DNA from: Microbacterium sp. H1-D42
Lineage (GTDB): Bacteria; Actinomycetota; Actinomycetes; Actinomycetales; Microbacteriaceae
Reading direction: 5' to 3'
Assembly (NCBI RefSeq): GCF_022637555.1
Contig: NZ_CP093342.1
Coordinates: forward strand, 2,728,001-2,792,000
Length of the DNA stretch: 64,000 bases
Shown: piece by piece, positions 52,784 through 61,870 of the stretch
Layout of the letters: every line of letters begins with the position of its first letter
Position numbering within the stretch: position 1 is the first letter of the stretch
The notes under the pieces: generated by a model
Seen by the model: the letters and a program-made list of their open reading frames with translations, nothing else
The model's database searches: none
Told to the model about the DNA's origin: nothing
Program-made: the position numbers and the translations under genes

Positions 52784-53396
52784 CAGCGCCACCGAACTTG
52801 GGCATGGTCACTTCGCCAGGCGCCGAGATCCCGTCCCTCACTAACACTGCGCGGACCGTGTCGAGGATGATCTGCGCATCCAACCCTAGGCTCCGGTTCT
52901 CGACGTACTCCACATCGAGAGCGAACTTGTCTTCCCAGCTCAGCGCATTGCGACCGTTGACCTGCGCAAGGCCAGTCACGCCGGGACGCACCTCGTGTCG
53001 GCGAGCCTGCTCTTTCGAGTACAACGGCAGATACTCCACGAGGAGCGGACGAGGTCCAACCAAGCTCATTTCGCCACGCAGTACGTTCCAAAGGGACGGC
53101 AGCTCATCCAAGCTAGTCGACCGCAACAATCGGCCAAACCGAGTCACTCGCTGCTCATCCGTTACGAGGCCCCTCGCCTCATCAATGTCGCGCATCGAGC
53201 GGAATTTGCGCAGCACGAAAATGCGCCCGTCCACTCCGGGACGCTGCTGGGCGAAGAACACAGGCTTCCCCAGGTTCATGGCCACCAGGACAGCCACGAT
53301 CACCATCACCGGCAGCAGTACGATGGCTGCCAACAGCGAGAGGAAAATATCGAGAAACCTCTTGAGTACGTCATACGGCCGATGGATGCGCGTCAC
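52776..53396 (-). CDS. small phosphoglycosyl transferase (PglC-like)
   Basis: The 206-residue monotopic enzyme has one re-entrant hydrophobic helix (FLDIFLSLLAAIVLLPVMVI) and the sugar transferase domain with FVLRKFRSMRDIDE, LRSTSLDELPSLWNVLRGEMSLVGPRP and RPGVTGLAQVNGRNALSWED. This is the PglC/WecP-like short form without the N-terminal membrane domain of the enzyme at 36498. It would start a glycan with the sugar made by the adjacent Pgl-type genes. GTG 53396 lies three bases after the aminotransferase stop. Confidence 0.9.
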   Translation of the reverse strand: MTRIHRPYDVLKRFLDIFLSLLAAIVLLPVMVIVAVLVAMNLGKPVFFAQQRPGVDGRIFVLRKFRSMRDIDEARGLVTDEQRVTRFGRLLRSTSLDELPSLWNVLRGEMSLVGPRPLLVEYLPLYSKEQARRHEVRPGVTGLAQVNGRNALSWEDKFALDVEYVENRSLGLDAQIILDTVRAVLVRDGISAPGEVTMPKFGGADA

Positions 53397-53399
53397 GCC

Positions 53400-54533
53400 T
53401 CAGTGCTCTTTCACGAAAATCGAGATCGCCGCGGCCACGCGCTCCCGCTGCTCAGCGTTGAGCGCCGAGCCACTGGGCACAGTCAGCCCACGTTCGAACA
53501 GCGCGGCTGATGCTCCGTTGATCTCGCCACCCAGGTGCGCGAACACCGGCTGCAGATGCATCGGCTTCCACAGCGGACGGCTCTCGATGTTGTCGACTGC
53601 GAGCACCGCGGCGAGGTCGCTCGGCTCCCAGCCGGTGACCGCCGAGTCAACCAGGATCGATGTCAACCACACGTTGTCGTGCTCGTCGCCTTCGGCGCCG
53701 AAGATCTCCACACCTGCGACTCCGGCGAACAGCTGCTTGTACAGCTCACGCATTTCGCGTCGGCGGGCGATCATCTCGTCCAGGCGCGAAAGCTGAGCGC
53801 GGCCGAGAGCCGCAAGCAGGTTGCTCATGCGGTAGTTGTAGCCGACATCTGTGTGCTCATAGTGCACCACGGGCTGCCGTGCCTGCGTTGCGAGGTAGCG
53901 TACGTGTTTGGCGAAGTCCTCGTCGTCGGTGAGCAGCATGCCGCCGCCCGATGTCGTCATGATCTTGTTGCCGTTGAAAGACACGATCGATGCCTTGCCG
54001 AAGCTGCCGGCTGCCTTGCCAGCGTGTGTCGCTCCCAGCGACTCGGCTGCATCGGCCAGCACCGGCACCCCGAACTCGTCCGCGATCGCCAGAATGCTCG
54101 TGTAGTCGACGGCCTTGCCAAGCAGGTCAACGGGCACAATCGCCGCGACGTTCTCGCCCGCGTCCCGTAGCTTCGTCAGTGCCGCGCGCAATAGCGCCGG
54201 GTCCATGTTTCCGGTCGCCAGTTCAGCATCCACGAAGTACGGCTCAGCGCCGGTGTAGACGATCGCGTTCGTCGTTGCGGCGAAGGTCATGGTCGACGTG
54301 ACGACGACGTCACCCGGCTTCACGCCCAGCGTCAGCAGGCCCAAGTGCAGAGCTGCGGTGCCCGAGCTCAGCGCGACTCCGTGCGCGACACCGACCCGCT
54401 CGGCCAGCTCACGCTCGAAGGCGTCGACGTCGGGGCCGAGAGGGGCGATCCACCCAGACCGCATGGCAGCAAGAACCGCCTGCTCTTCGAGCTCGCCGAC
54501 ATCGGGCGATGACATGTAGATGCGCTCAGTCAT
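53400..54533 (-). CDS. DegT/DnrJ/EryC1-family sugar aminotransferase (PglE-like)
   Basis: The 377-residue PLP aminotransferase begins YMSSPDVGELEEQAVLAAM as in PglE and its relatives. VVTSTMTFAATTNAIVYTGA, LADAAESLGATHAGKAAGSFG and the PLP Lys in SFNGNKIMTTSGGGML are clear. It would use the 4-keto sugar from the overlapping dehydratase to make a UDP-4-amino-4,6-dideoxy sugar. The start overlaps the dehydratase gene by eight bases. No anomaly is seen. Confidence 0.93.
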   Translation of the reverse strand: MTERIYMSSPDVGELEEQAVLAAMRSGWIAPLGPDVDAFERELAERVGVAHGVALSSGTAALHLGLLTLGVKPGDVVVTSTMTFAATTNAIVYTGAEPYFVDAELATGNMDPALLRAALTKLRDAGENVAAIVPVDLLGKAVDYTSILAIADEFGVPVLADAAESLGATHAGKAAGSFGKASIVSFNGNKIMTTSGGGMLLTDDEDFAKHVRYLATQARQPVVHYEHTDVGYNYRMSNLLAALGRAQLSRLDEMIARRREMRELYKQLFAGVAGVEIFGAEGDEHDNVWLTSILVDSAVTGWEPSDLAAVLAVDNIESRPLWKPMHLQPVFAHLGGEINGASAALFERGLTVPSGSALNAEQRERVAAAISIFVKEH

Positions 54534-56406
54534 TGGTCACCAATTTATCGAGGATCAGCGGCTCGATTGCGGTGGTGTCGTTGTTGCGTGGCTCGGCTTG
54601 CATCCGAGCTTCCCACCCTGCCTTGTCAAGCCGCTCGGGGCTGATCGGATCCGCGCGGGTGTGCGAGACCTTCGGGTGGAACGGACGCTCGAGGTTCTCC
54701 CGTGAGCCGACGAGCTCTTCATGCAACTTCTCGCCGTGACGCAGCCCCGTGAAGATGATCTCGACGCTCTTGCCCGACATTGCGATCATGCGCTTGGCGA
54801 CCTCGAGGATCGACACCGGCTCACCCATGTCGAGAATCAGCACTTCACCCGGGCGGCCGATGCCGCCGGCCTGGATCACCAGTTGGCACGCCTCGGGAAT
54901 CGTCATGAAGTAGCGCGTAGCCTCGGGGTGCGTCACCGTCAGCGGCTTGCCCTCGCGGATCAGCGTCTGGAACGTCGGCAGCATCGAACCACGGCTGCCG
55001 ATCACATTGCCGAAGCGCACCGACAGGTAGCGCATGCCGCTCTCTTCGGCCGCCCAGGCGGTGAGCTTCTCGGCGACGCGCTTCGAGTGGCCGAGCACAC
55101 TGGTCGGGTTCGCGGCCTTGTCTGTCGAGACGTTCACAAAAGTCGTCACACCGACAGCGCGCGCCGCCTGCAGCACGTTCAGCGTGCCGAGAACGTTGGT
55201 CTTCCACGCCTCGTCGGGGTATTGCTCGAGCATCGGCAGGTGCTTCAACGCGGCGGCATGGAAGACGACCTCGGGTCGGCGCTCTTCAAAGAGGCGCTTG
55301 ATCACGTCGGCGTCGCGGATGTTCGCCAGCACCACGTCGTCGGTGTCGAGCAGGCCATGGCCAGAGGTGCCCAGCTGCGCGACCTGCAGGCCGGTCTCGT
55401 CGCGATCGAGCATGATCAGCTCGCTCGCGCCGAACTTCGACAGCTGACGGCACAGCTCAGACCCGATCGATCCGCCGGCCCCTGTCACCAGCACGCGCTT
55501 GCCGGTGATGTATCCGGCGATCAGCTCGATGTTCGTGTCGACAGGGTGACGTCCGATGAGGTCTTCGATGCTGATATCGCGCACATCTGTCGGCGCCTGC
55601 TCACCTGAAGTCAGCGCGCTCAGCGTGGGGGTGACCGACACGCTCGCGCCGGCCTGCTCGGCCCGGTCACTGATCTTGCGCAGCATGACGCTGTCGGCTG
55701 AGCCCATGGCGATGATCACTCGGGTCGCCCCCGTGCGCCTGATGGCGTCGGCGACCTTCGAGGTCTTGCCCACCACAGGCACGCCGCGCAGTACGAGGTT
55801 CTTCTTCGCAGGATCGTCGTCGAGAAGCCCGACAGCACGGATCGGCGAGGTGGGATCCGTGGTCATGTTGTGCAGCAGCTTGTCGGCAATGAACCCGGCG
55901 CCGACGATGAGAGCTGGCTCGGCGTCATCGCCAGGCTTGCGGGATCGATCGATCGCCAGCCGCGCCAAGTAGCGGACGCCGAACATCAACATCAGCACCA
56001 TGGGCGCCGCCAAGAACATCGTGCCCCGGGGAATGCCAACGGCGGTGCCGAACACGATCAGGAGCAGGCCGAGCACGATGGTGGTGGACAGGACGATCAG
56101 CCCGAGCAGCAGCACTTCGTCGAATGATCCGTAGGTGTGCCGCCCACGATAGAGCTTGGTCGCGTAGCCCGTGGTCACATGGATGCCCGCGGCGATGAGC
56201 GCCAGCAGAAGTGTCGCAACCCAGCCGTTTTCCGGCACAGTGAACTCGAACCGCAAAGCCACAGCAGCCAGCACTCCCACGATCCACGCGATCGCATCTA
56301 CAGCTGCTGCTGCCGCACGACGTCGACGCTGACCGGCCTTCACGTGAGCGGGCAAGGTGATTTCGCCCGTAACAGGCGCGACAGAGTCGACCCTCTCAGT
56401 CTTCAT
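54526..56406 (-). CDS. membrane UDP-GlcNAc 4,6-dehydratase (PglF/CapD-like)
   Basis: The 626-residue protein has about four N-terminal membrane helices, a CoA-binding-like fold (LIVGAGFIADKLLHNMTTDP), and a C-terminal extended SDR domain (RVLVTGAGGSIGSELCRQLSK; FHAAALKHLPMLEQ; NVSTDKAANPTSVLGHSKR as the modified catalytic site). It is typical of PglF-like dehydratases that make UDP-2-acetamido-2,6-dideoxy-4-keto-hexose. ATG 56406 is chosen; the frame stays open to 56931 only because it shadows the neighbouring gene. It heads the Pgl-like cassette. Confidence 0.92.
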   Translation of the reverse strand: MKTERVDSVAPVTGEITLPAHVKAGQRRRRAAAAAVDAIAWIVGVLAAVALRFEFTVPENGWVATLLLALIAAGIHVTTGYATKLYRGRHTYGSFDEVLLLGLIVLSTTIVLGLLLIVFGTAVGIPRGTMFLAAPMVLMLMFGVRYLARLAIDRSRKPGDDAEPALIVGAGFIADKLLHNMTTDPTSPIRAVGLLDDDPAKKNLVLRGVPVVGKTSKVADAIRRTGATRVIIAMGSADSVMLRKISDRAEQAGASVSVTPTLSALTSGEQAPTDVRDISIEDLIGRHPVDTNIELIAGYITGKRVLVTGAGGSIGSELCRQLSKFGASELIMLDRDETGLQVAQLGTSGHGLLDTDDVVLANIRDADVIKRLFEERRPEVVFHAAALKHLPMLEQYPDEAWKTNVLGTLNVLQAARAVGVTTFVNVSTDKAANPTSVLGHSKRVAEKLTAWAAEESGMRYLSVRFGNVIGSRGSMLPTFQTLIREGKPLTVTHPEATRYFMTIPEACQLVIQAGGIGRPGEVLILDMGEPVSILEVAKRMIAMSGKSVEIIFTGLRHGEKLHEELVGSRENLERPFHPKVSHTRADPISPERLDKAGWEARMQAEPRNNDTTAIEPLILDKLVTND

Positions 56407-56491
56407 GAATTCTCGAATACCCCCGCAGTCGACTAAAACCCTCAAGGTCCATGATCTCACATGGATTTCACAACCCCATCCGCTATAGCGG

Positions 56492-57700
56492 TCAGCCTTC
56501 GTCCCCAGGCGGAGGCTCTGTCGGAGGGGGTGTCGGTTCGGTCGGCTCGCTCGGAGGCGGTGTCGACTCGCCCTCACCAGGATCGGCCGGTGGTGGCTGC
56601 GCCGACTGCTCGCGCTCTCGCTCGATGCGCTCCTGCTCCGCGCGTTCCCGTTCACGGTCACGTTCGACCTGCACCTGTCCGGCGGCGAGCGCCGCAACAG
56701 CATCCCGATACTCGGCAAGGGTCGCAGGGGCGGCGTCGGACTGCAGATCGGATGCCGCGACCGCCGCACCCGCGGCGATGACAGCATCCTTGAGTTCCTG
56801 CTCCGCGTCCGGATGCGCGTCGACCGCCTTCTGCGCCACGGCCGGGAACGTCTTGGCAAAGGTGGCAAGCTGCGCGGCGAATGCCGCGGCCCGGGTGTCG
56901 ACGGCGGCCCGCACCGTGCGCACCTCGGCACTGACGCGGTCGATCTCGTTCAGCTGCTGCTGAGCCTCGTCGATCGCCGATGCAACTCCGCTCAGCGAGC
57001 CGGTGTCGACGCTGGCGCGCGCATACTCCGCCGGCATCGCCGGAACCTCGAACGCGGCGAGGTCCGTGCGGTATGACTTGATCGCCGCGAGGGCAACGTC
57101 CAGGGCAGCGGGGTCAGCGATCGCGATGGTATCGGCATCTTCAGGAGCCTCGGTCTCCCCTTCGGGGATGTCGGCGGGGTCGGTCGCGTCACGGACGGAT
57201 TCCAGCACCCGCCGCAGCGCCTCGGCACTGGCATCCGACTCGGCAATCGATTCGGTGAGGCGCGTCGTCGAAGAGACAAGGCCCGACGTCGCAGTCTCGA
57301 TCGTCTTCTCGTCGACCGCCAGCACCCGCAGCGCATCATCGGCGGGACTCGCCGTCGCCATCTGCACGCCGCCGATCGTCCCGGCCGCCGCGATCGCAAC
57401 CACCGCCAGCGCTGCGGCAGACACCGTCAGCCAGTCGACACGCCTGCGCGGTCGCCTCGTGTCCGGCTTCGAAACCGGCGGCACCGTGCCCAGCGGTCGG
57501 GCGTCGGCGACGGCGTCGTTCACCATCGCGACGAGAGCGGGCCTTGCCGAGGCACGACGCGTCTGATCGAGATCTGTGCGGCGGTCACCGCCGAACAGGT
57601 CGTCGAGACGTCGCGCAGTGTGGTGGTCGTCGACGACCTGGTCAGCGGATGCATCGGTGCGGCGCGGGCCGTCTGGAAAGAGTTGCTCGAGTGTGCTCAT
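56492..57700 (-). CDS. single-pass membrane protein with proline-rich C-terminus, function unknown
   Basis: The 402-residue protein has a polar cytoplasmic N-terminus (~90 residues; MSTLEQLFPDGPRR), a membrane span near 92-115 (VDWLTVSAAALAVVAIAAAGTIGGV), and an Ala/Glu-rich, probably coiled-coil exterior, ending in EREREQ charge repeats and PTEPTPPPTEPPP. ATG 57700 is preferred over adjacent GTG 57703 because AGGA is better spaced. No family was recognised. It lies 85 bases before the dehydratase, between it and the divergent BY-kinases. A wall-length or polymerisation factor is a guess. Confidence 0.75.
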   Translation of the reverse strand: MSTLEQLFPDGPRRTDASADQVVDDHHTARRLDDLFGGDRRTDLDQTRRASARPALVAMVNDAVADARPLGTVPPVSKPDTRRPRRRVDWLTVSAAALAVVAIAAAGTIGGVQMATASPADDALRVLAVDEKTIETATSGLVSSTTRLTESIAESDASAEALRRVLESVRDATDPADIPEGETEAPEDADTIAIADPAALDVALAAIKSYRTDLAAFEVPAMPAEYARASVDTGSLSGVASAIDEAQQQLNEIDRVSAEVRTVRAAVDTRAAAFAAQLATFAKTFPAVAQKAVDAHPDAEQELKDAVIAAGAAVAASDLQSDAAPATLAEYRDAVAALAAGQVQVERDRERERAEQERIEREREQSAQPPPADPGEGESTPPPSEPTEPTPPPTEPPPGDEG

Positions 57701-57797
57701 CACGTTCCTGGTAGTGCGGATACCAGCTGACCGTCAGCCGCCTAGTACCCTAAGACGATACCGGGGGGTTGGCCCGCGGCAGCATACCCGGAGCACA

Positions 57798-59171
57798 ATG
57801 GACCTTCGCGACTACATCCGCGCGCTGCGACGAAACCTCGTCGTGGTCATCGCGGCCACGGTCATCGGGCTCTGTGCCGGGGCGATCGTCGGGCTCACCA
57901 CCCCGCAGCGGTTCGAGGCGTCGACGCAGCTGATGGTGTCAGTGGATGCCGGCAGCGCGGCTTCGCCCGCAGAACTCGCACAGGGCAACAGTTACGCCCT
58001 GCAGGTCGCCGAAAGCTACCGCAGCGTGCTGACCAGCTCGCTGGTGCTGCAGCCGGTGATCGACGACCTCGGGCTCGACGTCACTACCCGCCAGCTGGCC
58101 GGCAAGGTCACCGCCAGCCTCGCCCCGCGCGGCGTGATCATCACCGTGGCCGTCACCGACGCGAATCCTGGCCAGGCCGCACGCCTCGCCAACGCGATCG
58201 GCGACAGCTTCTCGTCGGTGATCACCGATGAACTCGAGCAGCGCCAGAACGAGACTGCCTACAGCATCCGCATCATCCCGGTGCAGACGGCGACTGTGCC
58301 CACCACGCCCTCTGCTCCCAACCTGCGGCTCTCGGTGATCCTCGGAGGGCTCGTCGGGCTGGCAGCCGGCGTCGGAATCGCGCTGCTGCGCGAGGTGCTC
58401 GACCGTCGCATCCGCACGCTCGAAGACGTGGAGCGCACGATCGACGCACCGGTACTCGGTGGCATCTCGCTCGACCCCGAGGCATCGACCAGGCCACTGA
58501 TCATGGCGAACGCGCCACTCGACCCGCGCGCCGAGGCGTTCCGCAGCCTGCGCACCAACGTGCGTTTCCTCTTCCCGTCCGGCGGCAGCGGCGTCTTCGT
58601 GGTGACCAGCGCCGGCCCCAGTGAGGGCAAGTCGACCACCGCCGCCAACCTGGCCATCGCTCTTGGCGAATCCGGCTACCGAGTCGCCCTGGTCGACGCC
58701 GACATGCGCAAGCCACGCGTCGCGGGACTGCTCGGCATCGAGGGGGCCATCGGGCTCAGCGATGTGCTGATCGGGCGGGTTGCGGTGAACGACGTGATGC
58801 AGCGCTGGGGGCGCGGCACGTTCTTCGCACTGCCCGCGGGCACGGTGCCGCCGAACCCTGCCGAGCTGCTCGGCTCTGACGCGATGAAGGCCCTCATCGC
58901 CGACCTCGAGGCGGCGTTCGACGTGATCATCTTCGACGCGCCGCCCGTGCTGCCGGTCACCGACGCAGCCGTGCTGTCGCGGCTGACCACGGGTGTGCTG
59001 CTCGTGGCTGCCGCAGAGGCGACCACCACCGACAACCTCGCCGCCGCCGCTACGCGCATCGAAGCCGCCGACGGAAAGGTGCTCGGCACGGTCGTGACGA
59101 TGCTGCCCATCCGCGGCGCCGACAAGACCGCGTACGGCACGTACGGATACGGCGCACTGGCAAAGTCTTGA
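57798..59171 (+). CDS. polysaccharide co-polymerase / BY-kinase (Wzc-like), copy 1
   Basis: The 457-residue protein has an N-terminal Wzz domain with two membrane spans (LVVVIAATVIGLCAGAIVGL and LSVILGGLVGLAAGVGIAL) and a C-terminal BY-kinase: Walker A SAGPSEGKSTTAANLAIA, Walker A-prime ALVDADMRKP, Walker B VIIFDAPPVLPVTDA, and a short Tyr cluster (AYGTYGYG). It controls chain length through autophosphorylation. ATG 57798 is the start; frames opening upstream shadow the gene on the opposite strand. Copy 2 follows after 79 bases. Confidence 0.93.
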   Translation: MDLRDYIRALRRNLVVVIAATVIGLCAGAIVGLTTPQRFEASTQLMVSVDAGSAASPAELAQGNSYALQVAESYRSVLTSSLVLQPVIDDLGLDVTTRQLAGKVTASLAPRGVIITVAVTDANPGQAARLANAIGDSFSSVITDELEQRQNETAYSIRIIPVQTATVPTTPSAPNLRLSVILGGLVGLAAGVGIALLREVLDRRIRTLEDVERTIDAPVLGGISLDPEASTRPLIMANAPLDPRAEAFRSLRTNVRFLFPSGGSGVFVVTSAGPSEGKSTTAANLAIALGESGYRVALVDADMRKPRVAGLLGIEGAIGLSDVLIGRVAVNDVMQRWGRGTFFALPAGTVPPNPAELLGSDAMKALIADLEAAFDVIIFDAPPVLPVTDAAVLSRLTTGVLLVAAAEATTTDNLAAAATRIEAADGKVLGTVVTMLPIRGADKTAYGTYGYGALAKS

Positions 59172-59250
59172 CCGGCCGCGTTCAGCGCGGCATGTGAGAA
59201 TCGAAAAGTTGTCTGACCTGAGTTGTCTGACCGAATAGGAGAAGACCCGC

Positions 59251-60690
59251 GTGGAGCTTCGCGACTACGTACGCATCCTGCACAAGAACTGGATCCTGAT
59301 CCTGATCCTGCTCTTGCTCGGGCTGGCCGGCGGTGCCGGATACGCGGCCCTGCAGGCGCCGAAGTACGTGGCATCGACCCAGCTGTACGTCTCGGTGCGC
59401 ACCGAAGGCGCCGCAACCGGCGACCTCGTGCAGGGCACCACCTTCGCCCGCCAGATGGTGACCAGCTACGTCGATGTCGTCAACACGGCGCTCGTGCTGG
59501 AGCCGGTGATCGAGGAACTCGGACTGGACGTGTCGGTCAATGGCCTCGCGCCAAGCGTGTCGGCGTCGGCACCGCTGAACACCGTGCTCATCGATATCTC
59601 GGTCACCAACGGCGACCCTGAGCAGGCCGCCAAGATCGCCAATGCGGTCGCAACCAGCTTCACGAATGTCGTGCAGGGCACCCTCGAGCAGCCTGCCGCC
59701 GAAGGCGCCGCCAGCCCCGTGCTGGTCACCGTCACCGAGCCCGCCGTCGCACCCACATCAGCCACCAGCCCGAACGTGCGGATGCTGATCGTGCTCGGCG
59801 GCCTGCTCGGCCTGGCGCTCGGCATCGGAATCGCCATGCTGCGCACGGTGCTCGACACGCGCATCCACACGCTCAGTGACCTCGAGGGAATCACCGAGCG
59901 CCCGATGCTCGGCGGCATCGCCTACGACCCCGACGCCCAGAAGCGCCCGCTGATCGTGCACGCCGACCCGCGCAGCCCTCGGGCCGAGTCGTTCCGCACC
60001 CTGCGCACCAACCTGCAGTTCCTCGACGTCGAGGGCGGGCCGCGCATCTTCGTCGTCTCGAGCGCGGGCCCCGGTGAGGGCAAGTCGACCACCACCGCGA
60101 ACCTCGCGATCGCACTGGCCGAGACGGGCGCGCGCGTAGCGCTGATCGACGGCGACCTTCGTCTGCCGCGCATCGCCGACTACATGGGCCTTGAGGGCGG
60201 CGTCGGCCTGACCGACGTGCTGATCGGACGCATCGACGTCGCGGACGCCCTGCAGAAGTGGGGGCCGAACGAACTGTTCGTGCTCACCAGCGGACGCATC
60301 CCCCCGAACCCGAGCGAGCTGCTCGGGTCGGCGGCGATGAACAACGTGCTCAAGCCGCTCGGCGAGTACTTCGACTACGTGCTGATCGATGCCCCTCCCC
60401 TGCTGCTCGTCACGGATGCCGCAGTGCTCGGCAAGAAGACCCGCGGCGTGATCCTCGTGGCGGCCTCAGGAAAGACCAAGAAGCAGGAGCTCACTGGTGC
60501 CGTGCGCTCGCTGACCACCGCCGGCGTCGACCTGCTCGGCACCGTGGTGACGATGCTGCCGACGAAGGGCCCAGACAGCTACGGCTACGGCGCGTACACG
60601 TACGGATCGACGCACGACATCGATCAGCTGTCGCCTGAGCTGTCTGCAGCGCAGGCCAAGCCGAAGCGGCGCGCGAAAGCTGGCGTCTGA
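59251..60690 (+). CDS. polysaccharide co-polymerase / BY-kinase (Wzc-like), copy 2
   Basis: The 479-residue paralogue of the preceding gene has two membrane spans (ILILILLLLGLAGGAGYAAL; MLIVLGGLLGLALGIGIAM), Walker A SAGPGEGKSTTTANLAIA, Walker A-prime ALIDGDLRLP, Walker B VLIDAPPLLLVTDA, and a denser Tyr cluster (SYGYGAYTYGS). GTG 59251 has AGGAGAAG before it. With the Tyr phosphatase at 42417 it forms the usual kinase/phosphatase control of chain length. Two tandem copies could serve the two glycan pathways or form a heteromer. Confidence 0.93.
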   Translation: MELRDYVRILHKNWILILILLLLGLAGGAGYAALQAPKYVASTQLYVSVRTEGAATGDLVQGTTFARQMVTSYVDVVNTALVLEPVIEELGLDVSVNGLAPSVSASAPLNTVLIDISVTNGDPEQAAKIANAVATSFTNVVQGTLEQPAAEGAASPVLVTVTEPAVAPTSATSPNVRMLIVLGGLLGLALGIGIAMLRTVLDTRIHTLSDLEGITERPMLGGIAYDPDAQKRPLIVHADPRSPRAESFRTLRTNLQFLDVEGGPRIFVVSSAGPGEGKSTTTANLAIALAETGARVALIDGDLRLPRIADYMGLEGGVGLTDVLIGRIDVADALQKWGPNELFVLTSGRIPPNPSELLGSAAMNNVLKPLGEYFDYVLIDAPPLLLVTDAAVLGKKTRGVILVAASGKTKKQELTGAVRSLTTAGVDLLGTVVTMLPTKGPDSYGYGAYTYGSTHDIDQLSPELSAAQAKPKRRAKAGV

Positions 60691-60716
60691 GGTTCAGTCG
60701 CCCTGGCGCGCGGTGA

Positions 60717-61793
60717 TCAGCCGTCTTCCGGCAGACCACCTGATGTGGGCTTGAGGATGCCCGCGCCGACGAACTGGTCGAGCGTGCTCTGCACGATCGT
60801 GCGCGCATCACCTTCGGGCGGGACGCCGAATTCGGCGATGGCGGCATCGACGATTCCGTCGGCGCCGTGTCCGGCGCACAACGCATCCCATACCGCGGGG
60901 CCGATGCCGTCGAGCACCTGCACACTGGTCCTGGTCAGCAGCGCAGTGCGATCACCGAAACGCACTGCATCCACGACGTTGGGGGCCCAGTACCCACCGC
61001 CGAGCAACTCGAGGCTCGCAGGCGGAGGCACCGGATGCCACACCTCGGGCGCAGCGCGATGCGCGAGCAGCTTCGGTACCAGGGGCGTCACGCTCTCAGC
61101 ATCCGAATACCGCACGCGAGTGAGCCCGCCGATGCGGTCAACGACCGCGGCAAGCGTCTGCAGCGGAGTCGGAAGCTCCGCGAAGTAGCTCATCTGCGGC
61201 ACGATCTCGGCGACCGCGTCGCAGAAGGCGACCGCCTCGATGACAGGCTCTTCAACCGTGGCATCACGATCGAGGACCGCGATGGCGTCGAGGCGCAAGG
61301 GGTGTTCGCCCACGGGCAGCATCCCGAACTCGCTCGGCGCGATCTGCTGCTTCGGTGCCCCCTCGCGCACGACGGAGAGCGGTTTGCGATACGGCAGCAC
61401 CCGGCCGTCGAGGTCTGCGCCGACCGTCTCATCGGAGACATAGCCGTACTGACGACCGAGCGCGCCGCTGAGCGTGGTCTTGCCCCGGCCCGACGGGCCG
61501 ACGAAGGCGGCGACACGGCCCTGACTGTCGGCGACACCGGCGGCGTGGAACATCAGCAACTCGCCGCGGCGATGCTTGAGCGCCGCGAGAGTGACATCGA
61601 CCGTGAGTCGCTGGGCAAGTGAATCGGCTTCGCGGGCCGGGTCGGCCACGACCGTGGCATCCGCCTCAGCCTGCGCAGGAACGACCGCGTCGACCCACGA
61701 CGCACGCACCCGTTCGATGGTCTCAGCGGGCACACCGTCAGAAGTGACGCGCACGCGGACGCCGATGGCTGTGACGTCGAAGAAGTCGGTCAT
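60717..61793 (-). CDS. HPr-kinase-like P-loop domain fused to PqqD-like domain
   Basis: In this 358-residue protein, residues ~75-190 carry the HPr-kinase-like core: MFHAAGVADSQGRVAAFVGP with Walker A GPSGRGKT (99-106), then YVSDETVGADLDGRVLPYRK, as in kinases found with lasso-peptide and radical-SAM peptide clusters. Residues ~285-350 (TRTSVQVLDGIGPAVWDAL to VQSTLDQFVGAGIL) resemble a PqqD/RRE peptide-binding domain. No precursor peptide was found nearby. It is convergent with the BY-kinase gene and reads in the same direction as the two genes that follow upstream. The substrate is unknown. Confidence 0.75.
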   Translation of the reverse strand: MTDFFDVTAIGVRVRVTSDGVPAETIERVRASWVDAVVPAQAEADATVVADPAREADSLAQRLTVDVTLAALKHRRGELLMFHAAGVADSQGRVAAFVGPSGRGKTTLSGALGRQYGYVSDETVGADLDGRVLPYRKPLSVVREGAPKQQIAPSEFGMLPVGEHPLRLDAIAVLDRDATVEEPVIEAVAFCDAVAEIVPQMSYFAELPTPLQTLAAVVDRIGGLTRVRYSDAESVTPLVPKLLAHRAAPEVWHPVPPPASLELLGGGYWAPNVVDAVRFGDRTALLTRTSVQVLDGIGPAVWDALCAGHGADGIVDAAIAEFGVPPEGDARTIVQSTLDQFVGAGILKPTSGGLPEDG

Positions 61794-61870
61794 GCGCGCG
61801 GACTCCCCCTACCTCACCGAATTGGCACCGCTGCTCTGAACTTACTACAGCTGTGGTCGGCGACTGTCGG

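Noticed and set aside
56407..56931. N-terminal extension of the dehydratase to 801 residues
   Set aside because: The extra part is Arg/Ser/Pro-rich, shadows the neighbouring gene and precedes the normal family start at ATG 56406.
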